NCBI GenBank assembly: GCA_016712345.1
Contig: JADJRH010000001.1
Span: 5,143,892-5,207,891 of the forward strand
Direction: 5' to 3'
From: Polyangiaceae bacterium
Lineage (GTDB): Bacteria > Myxococcota_A > Polyangia > Polyangiales > Polyangiaceae
Length of the DNA stretch: 64,000 bases
In this document: positions 50,478 through 59,945 of the stretch, in pieces
Numbering within the stretch: the stretch's first letter is position 1
Layout of the letters: every line of letters begins with the position of its first letter
The notes under the pieces: generated by a model
The model's input: only the letters and a program-made list of their open reading frames with translations
Told to the model about the DNA's origin: nothing
Databases searched by the model: none
Program-made: the position numbers and the translations under genes

Positions 50478-53072
50478 ATGCAAACCTCTGAACTCGATCT
50501 TTTGTTTCGCACGTCGCGGGGCAACCTGCGTCAAATTGCTATTCGTCACATCTTTCGTCAGGAGTCGCTCTCCGACGACGATCATGCATTCTTGGAACGC
50601 CACATCGACAAGCTCGACGACCTCACTCTGCTCGAATGGCTGGGGCATGGTGCTCCGAAGCCAGAACTTGTTCTAAACGCGGTTTTTCGCCAGACTACCG
50701 AAGCCAAGCTCGCATCAGAATGGCACGTGTGGAACTGGAGCACAGCTCTCCCGCGACTCTATAAGCAGGTCACTCCCGAGGTATTCGACGGCATTGTTGA
50801 GCGACTTCACGGAAAAGCAGAGCCTGATCATTTTTGGGCCTGGGTTCGCCACCTTAGGGGGTCGAGCGAAACTTTTCAGAAGCTACTCGCCTCACCGCAC
50901 CAGCCAAGGCAGCTCATTTCCGAACTCTTCCCGGTACGACGAGATGAGCTGGCGCTGCGTAGGGCGTTGCAAAGGATGATTCGAGAGGGCGTCTGCCCGG
51001 AAGCGAAGCGCCTAGCATCTGATTTCGGCACCTGGTCTGGTATCGACGACGACAAAGACAGCAACGGCGATGACTCTGGGGGCCGCACATCTCCCCTTCT
51101 GGCCAGCGCAACACTGACTGCGCTCCTCGAACGCACCGGGCTTCTGGACCTATTTGATCCGGCGGACATATTACCTGAGAGCGTCAGGTTCGGTGTTGAA
51201 CGGGATGCTGGCGATCTTGGCGCGCCGGACCATTTTTTCCTGTGTTTGGCGCTGCGATGGCCGCATCTGAAAGCCGAAACATGGTATGTTGCCCAGTGCC
51301 TTCGGGCAGTTGAGCGCGGCGTTTCCTACGGTTTTGTCGCCCTGGAAATGTCAGGGGTGAACAACCGGTATCGTGCGCCGCATACAAAGGACGAAGCAAA
51401 ACTCCGCCGCGTTATTGAGCGCATCGCCGATGAATCGTTGAGGTTGGGTCAACCCGCCCCCTGGGTTGGGGCCATCGTCCTCGCGGGCATGGTGAACGGA
51501 ACAAGGGAGGAGTGGGAGAGAGCCTTTAACTATCTCGACCGCATCTTGCCAAACGAAAGCCAACGCATGTCGGCGGATGAGGCGCTCGAACTTCGGCGAC
51601 TCGAAAAGCTCTTGCCCTGGATTGCAGAACGAAGGCCGTTGCAACAAGCGCTCGATATCCTGAGCAATGCCCACTTGCCGCAAGATGCGGAAGACGAATT
51701 TGATGAACGTCTGCTGTCCTACGACAAGCATCTTCGAAGGATCTTTCGCGGGCCCCACGGCGTTTTGTTTCGTCGAATTGCCTCGCTGCCGCTAACACCG
51801 ACAAGGGCACGCCGATTGTTGAGGCTTGCAGTCCAAACAACGGATCTGTTCTCGAACCTGACTGCCGGCGAGTGGGAGAAGATTGCCGCAATGTGCGAGC
51901 CTGTTTCGCCCGACGATCTTCCGCCAGTGGGTGAATTTCTTCGAATGCCACGGGAGCCAGTGGAGAACCGGGAGGATTCGGCCAGGTCAACGCTGGAAGT
52001 TACTTCCCGGGAGCAGAGCGAACGGACGGCGGAGAGGGGTCAAGAACGGAGGCGGGCCGCAGCGAACCTCTACCGCTGTCTGACTGGAACAGCGGGCAAC
52101 TCAAGACTCCATGCGTGGGTCCGCGAACCTTTGGTCAGCGACGAACGCCACTCACTCTCTCTCTCGATCCTCGGCGTTGTGTACAATCTTCAGGTTGTTC
52201 CAGACGCGCTGAATGATGAACTCAGAAACATGCTTGATGCCGCCGTGGCCAAGCTCGATCTGTACGGCCTGACAGAAGTGCACGACGTGGCGCCCGAGTT
52301 GGCCACGGCTGAGATGGTATTGTCATCTGCCCGTGCCTTGGTTCGGAATACCGATTGTTCATGGTATAATTTGCTCGACCGGAAGCGCCCGGCTTGGCTC
52401 CAACGGTCGCTTATGATGGAGCGCGCATTGGTCGTCACCGAAGAGATGGAGCTTGAACACATCATTGAATGGTTGCGGGACGACGGTTGTGCTCCGGCAG
52501 ATTTGATTACCGCTTGCCTTCGCGCTCTCGAACGGACGAATACCAAAGCCCCTTTCAAGTCACCGTTTGAGCGCCTGCTCGGAGAGACTCTTTCGAGTCG
52601 GACACTCTGGGAGAAGCATGGTCCGCGCACAATACGGGCAATCTTGGCCCTTGGAACACCGGTCACCCTTCTTTGGGTGGTCCAAGCGAGTGTCAATTAC
52701 AAGCGCGATTCGGCGGAGATCGATCCGTCACGATACCGTTCAATCATGGGCGCGGCGCACGAGGCGTTTGCGGTGGTCATGCTGGAGCACGTTCGTGAAG
52801 CCGTACGTGTTTTTGACGCCAACACCGCATCACGAGCGCTACGGACTTTGTGCGCGCTTCAGCCCCCCGCTCGCTTATCCGGGCGGCTCTATTCTATGAG
52901 GAAAAAGGCGGGAATTTCAGAGGATATCGCGAGCTTGGTCGCGCTCTGTATCAACCTAATGCGACACAGCTCTACCCGCGAGGCAAATGGCGCCGATCTT
53001 GAGGCTGCACTGGCTATCTGGTTCGAAGAACCGGACGAGCTTCCATCGCCCGAAATGCAACAAGTGGCCTGA
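50478..53072 (+). CDS. large helical protein of unknown function
   Basis: 864 residues; start 50478 (MQTSELDLLFRTSRGN) with GGAGG upstream. Apparently all-alpha with many Leu-rich helices (LRQIAIRHIFRQ, LERHIDKLDDLTLLEWLG, ALRRALQRMIREGVCPEAKR) suggestive of a HEAT/ARM-like solenoid. An acidic loop (IDDDKDSNGDDSGG) lies near 190. No nuclease, NTPase or membrane motif is visible. It follows an HsdR remnant on the same strand and the two together are bounded by direct repeats, so it may be the surviving accessory gene of a restriction or defence island. Function unknown. Confidence 0.75.
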   Translation: MQTSELDLLFRTSRGNLRQIAIRHIFRQESLSDDDHAFLERHIDKLDDLTLLEWLGHGAPKPELVLNAVFRQTTEAKLASEWHVWNWSTALPRLYKQVTPEVFDGIVERLHGKAEPDHFWAWVRHLRGSSETFQKLLASPHQPRQLISELFPVRRDELALRRALQRMIREGVCPEAKRLASDFGTWSGIDDDKDSNGDDSGGRTSPLLASATLTALLERTGLLDLFDPADILPESVRFGVERDAGDLGAPDHFFLCLALRWPHLKAETWYVAQCLRAVERGVSYGFVALEMSGVNNRYRAPHTKDEAKLRRVIERIADESLRLGQPAPWVGAIVLAGMVNGTREEWERAFNYLDRILPNESQRMSADEALELRRLEKLLPWIAERRPLQQALDILSNAHLPQDAEDEFDERLLSYDKHLRRIFRGPHGVLFRRIASLPLTPTRARRLLRLAVQTTDLFSNLTAGEWEKIAAMCEPVSPDDLPPVGEFLRMPREPVENREDSARSTLEVTSREQSERTAERGQERRRAAANLYRCLTGTAGNSRLHAWVREPLVSDERHSLSLSILGVVYNLQVVPDALNDELRNMLDAAVAKLDLYGLTEVHDVAPELATAEMVLSSARALVRNTDCSWYNLLDRKRPAWLQRSLMMERALVVTEEMELEHIIEWLRDDGCAPADLITACLRALERTNTKAPFKSPFERLLGETLSSRTLWEKHGPRTIRAILALGTPVTLLWVVQASVNYKRDSAEIDPSRYRSIMGAAHEAFAVVMLEHVREAVRVFDANTASRALRTLCALQPPARLSGRLYSMRKKAGISEDIASLVALCINLMRHSSTREANGADLEAALAIWFEEPDELPSPEMQQVA

Positions 53073-53157
53073 CCCGTTTTCTATGTTGCTGTAGCGCGTC
53101 CTGAAGGCCGTTCTACCTGCATTATCAGCTAGTTGCTAGTTCGCCGCTGGCAGGGCT

Positions 53158-53203
53158 GGGTACCAATCGCGTTTTGGGGGCGCGCAGGTGCTTTCGCTAT
53201 TGG
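53158..53203 (-). promoter_or_regulatory. conserved ~47-bp element, copy C
   Basis: Same orientation as 49912-49959 and about 85 percent identical by eye. It lies just after the stop of the CHAT-TPR gene. With copy A it brackets the HsdR remnant and the 864-residue gene, as if that module had been inserted with duplication of this element. Confidence 0.5.
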
Positions 53204-53258
53204 CACCGAGACACGCGCGCCAAGGTGTCTTTGTTGGGGGTCTGCGGCGTCCTCCGGT

Positions 53259-53669
53259 CTACCGGTTTGCCGAGAGTTGCTCAATGGCTTCGAGAAGCTC
53301 CTGGGCCTGGCTCGCCCCAGCAGCGTGGCCCAACTTGAGAAAGCCCTCACGCGACCGCGCAAGAACCGCAATCGCTTCGATCGGTCGCTTCGCAGCCACC
53401 AGCAACGGCGCGAGGTTCATCCCAACCACACATATCCCGTCCAGGCGCCCCAATTTGGACAGCACGGTATACGCCAATTCGAGCCGCTGGAGGGCTGCTC
53501 CGTAGCGCTTTTGGGCAAAGTCGATCTGGCCGATCGACCACAGGGTATTGGCGATCCCGTCCGCGTCGCCCAGCTCCTCGAACACCGCGAGCCTCTCGTG
53601 GTGAAGGCGCAGCGCCTCCTCCACCTCGCCCTTGGAAACCCGGATTCGCGCGATGTCGCCCAGCGTCAC
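53259..53669 (-). pseudogene. CHAT-NTPase-TPR gene, 3' segment
   Basis: The last part of the broken gene. It starts with one canonical 40-residue TPR unit and then has about 100 residues of diverged TPR-like helices (NTLWSIGQIDFAQKRYGAAL, ARSREGFLKLGHAAGASQAQ) to the native stop. It is separated from the upstream segment by a TAG at 53697-53699, where the sister repeats have GAG for Glu. Confidence 0.7.
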
Positions 53670-53696
53670 CGCGCGCTCGCGCCGGTCGCCCAGCTC

Positions 53697-54344
53697 CTAG
53701 AACACCGCGAGCCTCTCGTGGTGAAGGCGCAGCGCCTCCTCCACCTCGCCCTTGGAAACCCGGATTCGCGCGATGTCGCCCAGCGTCACCGCGCGCGAGC
53801 GCCGGTCGCCCAGCTCCTCGAACACCGCGAGCCTCTCGTGGTGAAGGCGCAGCGCCTCCTCCACCTCGCCCTTGTCTACCCGGATTCGCGCGATGTCGCC
53901 CAGCGTCACCGCGCGCGAGCGCCGGTCGCCCAGCTCCTCGAACACCGCGAGCATCTCCAGGTGAAGGCGCAGCGCCTCCTCCACCTCGCCCTTGGAAACC
54001 CGGATTCGCGCGATGTCGCCCAGCGTCACCGCGCGCGAGCGCCGGTCGCCCAGCTCCTCGAACACCGCGAGCCTCTCGTGGTGAAGGCGCAGCGCCTCCT
54101 CCACCTCGCCCTTGGAAACCCGGATTCGCGCGATGTCGCCCAGCGTCACCGCGCGCGAGCGCCGGTCGCCCAGCTCCTCGTAAACCGTCAGCTCCTCGTG
54201 GTGAAGGCGCAGCGCCTCCTCCACCTCGCCCTTGTCTACCCGGATTCGCGCGATGTCGCCCAGCGTCACCGCGCGCGAGCGCCGGTCGCCCAGCTCCTCG
54301 TAAACCGTCAGCTCCTCGTGGTGAAGGCGCAGCGCCTCCTCCAC
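53697..54344 (-). pseudogene. CHAT-NTPase-TPR gene, TPR segment 3
   Basis: About five and a half TPR units in one frame, ended by the TAG at 53697. Its upstream boundary is a missing G at about 54353 (TTGAAACCC on the + strand where sister units read TTGGAAACCC). In-frame continuation of the same gene on either side. Confidence 0.7.
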
Positions 54345-55264
54345 CTCGCCCTTGAAACCCGGATTCGCGCGATGTCGCCCAGCGTCACCGCGCGCGAGCG
54401 CCGGTCGCCCAGCTCCTCGAACACCGCGAGCCTCTCGTGGTGAAGGCGCAGCGCCTCCTCCACCTCGCCCTTGTCTACCCGGATTCGCGCGATGTCGCCC
54501 AGCGTCACCGCGCGCTCGCGCCGGTCGCCCAGCTCCTCGAACACCGCGAGCCTCTCGTGGTGAAGGCGCAGCGCCTCCTCCACCTCGCCCTTGGAAACCC
54601 GGATTCGCGCGATGTCGCCCAGCGTCACCGCGCGCGAGCGCCGGTCGCCCAGCTCCTCGTAAACCGTCAGCTCCTCGTGGTGAAGGCGCAGCGCCTCCTC
54701 CACCTCGCCCTTGGAAACCCGGATTCGCGCGATGTCGCCCAGCGTCACCGCGCGCTCGCGCCGGTCGCCCAGCTCCTCGAACACCGCGAGCATCTCCAGG
54801 TGAAGGCGCAGCGCCTCCTCCACCTCGCCCTTGGAAACCCGGATTCGCGCGATGTCGCCCAGCGTCACCGCGCGCGAGCGCCGGTCGCCCAGCTCCTCGA
54901 ACACCGCGAGCCTCTCGTGGTGAAGGCGCAGCGCCTCCTCCACCTCGCCCTTGTCTACCCGGATTCGCGCGATGTCGCCCAGCGTCACCGCGCGCGAGCG
55001 CCGGTCGCCCAGCTCCTCGAACACCGCGAGCCTCTCGTGGTGAAGGCGCAGCGCCTCCTCCACCTCGCCCTTGTCTACCCGGATTCGCGCGATGTCGCCC
55101 AGCGTCACCGCGCGCGAGCGCCGGTCGCCCAGCTCCTCGAACACCGCGAGCATCTCGTGGTGAAGGCGCAGCGCCTCATCCACCTCGCCCTTGTCTACCC
55201 GGATTCGCGCGATGTCGCCCAGCGTCACCGCGCGCTCGCGCCGGTCGCCCAGCTCCTCGAACAC
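54308..55264 (-). pseudogene. CHAT-NTPase-TPR gene, TPR segment 2
   Basis: About seven and a half TPR units. The upstream boundary is an extra C at about 55271 (GAGCCCTCTC where sister units read GAGCCTCTC), and the downstream boundary is the missing G near 54353. The opening Met of this frame is only an accident of the frameshift. Confidence 0.7.
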
Positions 55265-58205
55265 CGCGAGCCCTCTCGTGGTGAAGGCGCAGCGCCTCCT
55301 CCACCTCGCCCTTGTCTACCCGGATTCGCGCGATGTCGCCCAGCGTCACCGCGCGCTCGCGCCGGTCGCCCAGCTCCTCGAACACCGCGAGCCTCTCGTG
55401 GTGAAGGCGCAGCGCCTCCTCCACCTCGCCCTTGGAAACCCGGATTCGCGCGATGTCGCCCAGCGTCACCGCGCGCGAGTGCGCAAACGATCCCGACGCA
55501 AGGAGTTGCGTCGCGGTTTCGAAAGCGCTGAGTGCTTGGTCGGGGAAACCGTCGCTCGCGAGGCGCCGTCCGTACGTGATGTGGAGCGCTGCGCGGTCGT
55601 CCGTTTCCAGCGTTTCTGAAGACGATGCCAGGTCGAGCGCCCGTGCGAGCAAGCGTCGGGCTTCACCTGTTTCACCGGTGCGGTCACAGGCTTCGGCGGT
55701 CGCGCGCAGCAGCTCCACCGGCGGCGGTCGGTGTTGATTCTCCAGCAGGTGCACCGCGGCAATCCCCACCTCGGCGGCGGCTTTGGCCCGCTCGGCGTTG
55801 TAAAGGGTCCGCACCGCATACGGGGCGCACGCCTCGACGCTGGACGCGTGAGACGCGGCGAGGCCCAACCGCGTTAGCTCCACGTGGAGAGGGGTTGCGC
55901 GTTGTGCCAGCGGGCCTCCCCAGGCTTGAAAGAGCGGCTCGGCAGTGGCCGCCGACAACGCGCTGGTTTCTTCGTGCCCGAGCGGCTTCAGACGGGGACG
56001 CGCCAACGGATTGAGCAGCGCCGCAGCCTTCGCAGGGTCGAACGGATCCGGCATTCGATCCCAAAGACCAAAAGCCAACAAGCGATCCATGGCGTCGCGG
56101 CTTGTTCCCATGCCCATTGCCAACTGCTCGATCACCTTCAAAGGGGCTGGCAAGGACAAGATCTGCGACGCGCGCATCAGAGCTTGTTCGGCGTCTGTGA
56201 GCACCGCGAACAGTTGATCGAGCGTGAGGCCGGACAAATAGGCGCGCACACGCTCCTGCGTCGGATCGGCGCCCGTGGAAAGGTACGCTTCAATAGCATC
56301 GAGCGCCGCATCACAAGCATCGGGTTCGGTTGCTGCGAGCCCCAAAAGCAGGTCTTGAAGCCCTGGGTTGCCTTGGCCCGCCTTTATGGCGCGTTTTTGC
56401 CGCGTCTCCTCCACGATTGGACCGCCGCGTGCGAGCGCCTGTTTGCGCCGATCGGCCTCGCTCATCGGCGGGACGTGTACCTTCAAAAGTCTCTCGGCGA
56501 GATCGCGCCCGTGGTGGGTCAGCGTGAACTGGTAACGGCTTGTGAAAATGAGTTTTGAGCGCGTCTCGGCTCCATCAAACGCTTCAAGCAGCGACCGCAC
56601 CGTCTCGGTGTATGACGGGTGCACTGTGTGAAGGCCGCGGCCTTTGGGAGCTTCTAAAACGCGCTCAAAGTCGTCCACAATCAGCAAGATCGGTTGGTCG
56701 AGCATCTGGCCCCTCGGACCGCGCCTAACGTCGGCGCAAGGACCGTTCAGGATCTCTCGGAGAGCATTTCGGAGCGCTTGAGGGGAGCGGCGTACCGAGT
56801 CGCGGTGAGTCTGCACGATAGCCGTCACTTCGGAGTGTGTACACGCAGACTCGATCCCATCAAGGACGGCCAGTGCGTCGTAATGCTCGTACACGATCAC
56901 CGGTCGGTGCTCGGGGCACCGGTGGGCGAGGCGAGCGACAAGGCTGGATTTGCCCTGTCCGCCGAGGCCGTGGAGCACGATGCCTGCGTGCGCGGGCTCA
57001 CGCATTTCGCGCAGGAGCGATCGCATCTCGTATCGGCGGCCAACAAACGCCTCGCGTGAGGCGACGGGTACACGTTGTCCCTTTGCGTCGAGCATTTCTT
57101 TGTAGCCGGCGTCGATGTGGCGGTGGGACCGTTTTTGTTGGCCTGTGGTGAGCGCGCCGCCACCTGTTGGACCCAAATACAAACGGGCTAAATGCCAGTC
57201 GGTGTTTTCTCCCACTGCGCCTTTGGTGGGCGCTGCTTGAGGCAACGAGAACAGGTCGTGCCGGGCCCACGCCACTGCCGTTTCGAGCGGTTCTTTTCGA
57301 CTGGTGCGCCGGTAGAGTTCGGTGGCGAAGCGCATCGCTTGGCTGTCTCGCACCGAACCTCCCCACCCGAGGACAGCGGGGCAACCGCGCTGCGTGAGCA
57401 CTTTGGCAAACGACCCCACAACGGGTGCCGGATCGGCCGTGAGACACGCCGAAACGAACAGAAGTCGCTGAGGAAGGTTGGCCCCCAGCTCATTGGCGAG
57501 CTTGCTGGGCGTGACGCGGTCTGGCCGGCCAAAGTCGTCTTCCAACAATAGGTGCGGTCCGTCTACGGTGCTGCCGTGGCACGACAGATGGAGTACGTCC
57601 ACCGGGGATGCGAGCGCCACTTGGTTGACGAGCATGCCGAGCGTGCCCGTGTCTTCCACAACGAGGTCAATGCCAATGCCACTCACGGCGCGCAAAATGG
57701 CCGCTTCTTCCTGCTCAAACTGAAGGCTGGAAGCACCTTCCGGGGTGGCCGCCATAAACATCACGTGAAGGCGGTAGTTGGAAGGGGCGGGCGGTGCTTG
57801 TGGAGCGCCGATTCTTCTCACTGGGCAAAACAACGTGTCGTCACGACCGGCAAGGTGACCGTGCGTGTCGGCCAGCAACTCCCACGGCGCTTCAAGAAAA
57901 GCCTCTTCAGCTTCGCTCGGATGCGTGGGCACTTCCACTTCAAACACAAGCGGCGGAACAAGCGTGTGACGCAAAAGGGTCAGCCATCCTTCAGCGCCGT
58001 CAAGCCACTTGCTCATGCTCTGCCCGATGGCCAACAGGGCAGGAGCGGGCCTCAAACCGCCGTTGGCTTTTCTATACTCCGCCGCCCAACCCGTGAGGAG
58101 CGCCGCATCCGCTTCGTCGAATCGGCGATGGCCGCGCGGCCCATCCGGGTCTTGTGTTTCAAGCCGCAGGGTTGGCCCTTGAAGCCGCAATGTGGCGCGC
58201 CTCAT
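55176..58205 (-). CDS. CHAT protease-STAND NTPase-TPR protein, N-terminal part
   Basis: About 1000 residues before the frameshift. A CHAT (caspase-like) domain lies near 145-320 with catalytic His210 (LHLSCHGS) and Cys254 (FVSACLTA). FVGR and then a P-loop (GLGGQGKSS, about 413-421) and Walker B-like LLIVDDFERVL (near 510) form a STAND-type NTPase near 385-720. A helical region follows, and from about 960 the 40-residue TPR units. Effector-NTPase-sensor order is that of NLR-like and Avs-like conflict proteins, so a role in phage defence or programmed cell death is likely. The reading frame is lost near base 55271; the native protein would be about 1650 residues ending at 53259. The start overlaps the EACC1-like gene by ATGA. 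Confidence 0.85.
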   Translation of the reverse strand: MRRATLRLQGPTLRLETQDPDGPRGHRRFDEADAALLTGWAAEYRKANGGLRPAPALLAIGQSMSKWLDGAEGWLTLLRHTLVPPLVFEVEVPTHPSEAEEAFLEAPWELLADTHGHLAGRDDTLFCPVRRIGAPQAPPAPSNYRLHVMFMAATPEGASSLQFEQEEAAILRAVSGIGIDLVVEDTGTLGMLVNQVALASPVDVLHLSCHGSTVDGPHLLLEDDFGRPDRVTPSKLANELGANLPQRLLFVSACLTADPAPVVGSFAKVLTQRGCPAVLGWGGSVRDSQAMRFATELYRRTSRKEPLETAVAWARHDLFSLPQAAPTKGAVGENTDWHLARLYLGPTGGGALTTGQQKRSHRHIDAGYKEMLDAKGQRVPVASREAFVGRRYEMRSLLREMREPAHAGIVLHGLGGQGKSSLVARLAHRCPEHRPVIVYEHYDALAVLDGIESACTHSEVTAIVQTHRDSVRRSPQALRNALREILNGPCADVRRGPRGQMLDQPILLIVDDFERVLEAPKGRGLHTVHPSYTETVRSLLEAFDGAETRSKLIFTSRYQFTLTHHGRDLAERLLKVHVPPMSEADRRKQALARGGPIVEETRQKRAIKAGQGNPGLQDLLLGLAATEPDACDAALDAIEAYLSTGADPTQERVRAYLSGLTLDQLFAVLTDAEQALMRASQILSLPAPLKVIEQLAMGMGTSRDAMDRLLAFGLWDRMPDPFDPAKAAALLNPLARPRLKPLGHEETSALSAATAEPLFQAWGGPLAQRATPLHVELTRLGLAASHASSVEACAPYAVRTLYNAERAKAAAEVGIAAVHLLENQHRPPPVELLRATAEACDRTGETGEARRLLARALDLASSSETLETDDRAALHITYGRRLASDGFPDQALSAFETATQLLASGSFAHSRAVTLGDIARIRVSKGEVEEALRLHHERLAVFEELGDRRERAVTLGDIARIRVDKGEVEEALRLHHERARGVRGAGRPARARGDAGRHRANPGRQGRGG

Positions 58206-58645
58206 TTGTCTGAATCTTTCGGCGCGGAAGCGGATCTCGATGGGGCGCGCGGTTCGCGAAGGCCGAGCCCTTCCAACACCTCGAAAACGTCGGACGCTTG
58301 GGCTTTGGCCACATCAAGCGGTCGCCCATCCTTGTCGAGAAGCACAATGCGGACTTTCGGGTGTTTCGCCCTTTTTTCTCGGACCCAATCAATCCACCGA
58401 TTGACCCGCTTTGTCAGCTCAATCCGCTTCACCAAATCGAGCGTCGCAACGATCGCGCTGGGGATCGCCAACACCAACGCGGTGACTGCCACCGGATCGG
58501 GGCCGCGCGCATTTTCTTTTGCGGAACCGGGACCAGCCGTGACGCGCTGAAGGGCTTCACCCATTTCGGTTTTCCACCAGGCTTCCAACTCGGCCCGTGT
58601 CTCTTCGGCTTCTGGACCTGAGATCTCAATTCTCGGTTCGGCCAT
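58202..58645 (-). CDS. EACC1-like effector-associated component
   Basis: 147 residues from 58645 (MAEPRIEISGPEAEET). Short N-terminal strands precede one membrane-like helix (DPVAVTALVLAIPSAIVATL), a basic helix (LVKRIELTKRVNRWIDWVRE) and a C-terminal strand pair (KVRIVLLDKDGRPLDVAKAQ). This is the layout of Effector-Associated Constant Component 1, small membrane-linked partners encoded next to CHAT, trypsin-like or other effector proteins in bacterial conflict systems. The stop overlaps the CHAT gene start by ATGA, supporting a two-gene unit. Family call from architecture and context. Confidence 0.65.
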   Translation of the reverse strand: MAEPRIEISGPEAEETRAELEAWWKTEMGEALQRVTAGPGSAKENARGPDPVAVTALVLAIPSAIVATLDLVKRIELTKRVNRWIDWVREKRAKHPKVRIVLLDKDGRPLDVAKAQASDVFEVLEGLGLREPRAPSRSASAPKDSDK

Positions 58646-58857
58646 GTGTCCCTCGCGGACCTGAATGTCCGCGAGGCGTTCTGTGTCGTCAAGCCTGCGT
58701 TTGTTAGGAGATGTGTGCGTTACAAGCGCAGCGGACCGCGTTCTTGCCAACGCAGCTTGGCCGCCCCCTGAGTGAGTGAAACGAGCGATTTGGGGGCGGT
58801 GGCGGCGCAGGCGCGAAGCGCCGAGCCGGCCGGTGGGGGCATTGCCGGTGATCTTTG

Positions 58858-59235
58858 TCACGAGTGCTTTTTGTCGAGCCCCAACACGCGCTCGATGGCA
58901 GCCCCGATTTGGGCGTCATCGCCTTGTTGAGCGGCTGCTGCTCGCAACTGATGCCAGCTCGCGCCCATGAGCGCTTTGCGGGCCGTTGCACCTGAAATTC
59001 GCGCGGCCCATCGCCGAAGTGTGAGGGGATTTTTGCGGGCCGACTCGGTTGGAAACAGCTTGTGGAACTGCGCGCGCGAAAGTGTCAGCAGCGCGATGCC
59101 GCGGGACAATGCGCTTCCCTCAAACACGGCGCGCACCTGTTCACAGGTGAGAGCGATGCGCGTGTGTACATTTGCAACGCGCCACCGCGCCAACGTGTCA
59201 TCGGCGATGTCGCCATCCAGGCATCGAACAGGCAT
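58858..59235 (-). CDS. small protein, paralogue of 59510-59887
   Basis: 125 residues from 59235 (MPVRCLDGDIADDTLARW). It aligns along its length with the 59510-59887 product: shared [MAP]RC.DG.I.D.TLARW, FEG.AL.R.IA, L...RWL..I and a helical end. Basic and helical, no motif of known function. Gene duplication with divergence; a possible DNA-binding or partition-related role is only a guess. Confidence 0.6.
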   Translation of the reverse strand: MPVRCLDGDIADDTLARWRVANVHTRIALTCEQVRAVFEGSALSRGIALLTLSRAQFHKLFPTESARKNPLTLRRWAARISGATARKALMGASWHQLRAAAAQQGDDAQIGAAIERVLGLDKKHS

Positions 59236-59509
59236 CGCTACGGCATGCGCATTGCTGTGACCACTTGCAACTGCTCGGTCGCGTTCCGCTTGCAACAATG
59301 TTCACCTCGCAAGTGGTTGGTGATGGCGGGTTGCAAGTGGGTGCTCAACAAACGTGCCGGCAGCGCGCTCCACCGTTCGTGGCGCGGTGCTGTTCGATTT
59401 GAGAGGCGACGAAAATCGCGGCGCGGTCGGCGCATGAACACGTGCGTACACAACGCCGTGCACCAACCGGCGCATCTGGTGCCGGTGTACCTTTTGATTT
59501 AGGCTTGAA

Positions 59510-59887
59510 TTAGAGCGATTTCGGCGCGCGCGAGCCCAAAATCCAACGCGCAATTGCTCGACGAATCTGCGAGCTTTCGCTCTTTGCGCCCGCCGCAAAC
59601 AGGAGCGCGCGGGTTGGAGCGCGGCGCAATTGTGCACGCGCATTCGGGCCGGTGATGGCGCGACCGATGCGCGTCAGCCAACGCGCCACGTGAGGGCGAT
59701 CGGCAAACAATCGCACGCGCTGCACGGCCGAAAGGCGCGTCACGGCAATGGCGCGATCGAGCGCAAAGCCTTCAAAACAAGACCGAACGTCGCTCACTGA
59801 AAGCTGCACCGCCGTGTCGGGCGGTCTTGCGCCCCATCGCGCGAGGGTGTTGTCGTCGATCGTTCCGTCGGTGCATCGAATCGCCAT
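59510..59887 (-). CDS. small protein, paralogue of 58858-59235
   Basis: 125 residues starting MAIRCTDGTIDDNTLARWGA. Conserved with its neighbour paralogue in the N-terminal 65 residues (SVSDVRSCFEGFALDRAIAV) and in the C-terminal helices. Divergent from the rightward gene at 60042; the conserved element at 59946-59992 lies between them and could serve both directions. The 275 bases between the two paralogues hold no supportable gene. Confidence 0.6.
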   Translation of the reverse strand: MAIRCTDGTIDDNTLARWGARPPDTAVQLSVSDVRSCFEGFALDRAIAVTRLSAVQRVRLFADRPHVARWLTRIGRAITGPNARAQLRRAPTRALLFAAGAKSESSQIRRAIARWILGSRAPKSL

Positions 59888-59945
59888 TGTGCACTGCGCG
59901 TGTGTCGCAAGTGTCGCGTTGGCAAGGTGGCGCGCACGCGAAACC

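Larger units (their letters stand above)
53581..55480 (-). repeat. array of about 16 near-identical 120-bp TPR units
   Basis: Units of exactly 40 residues (LGDIARIRVSKGEVEEALRL, then HHERLAVFEELGDRRSRAVT), phased every 120 bases except for one 119-base interval (54301 to 54420) and one 121-base interval (55260 to 55381). Units differ only at a few places: RVSK or RVDK; HHERLAVF, HLEMLAVF, HHEMLAVF or HHEELTVY; RRSRA or RRERA. The variants are combined in mosaic fashion. Confidence 0.9.

Noticed and set aside
53133..55531. Long + strand open frames (up to 436 codons) across the TPR array
   Set aside because: They are the complement of the 120-bp repeat, which happens to lack stops in several frames; the translated units are Pro/Arg or Leu/His-rich noise, while the minus strand gives clear TPR helices.
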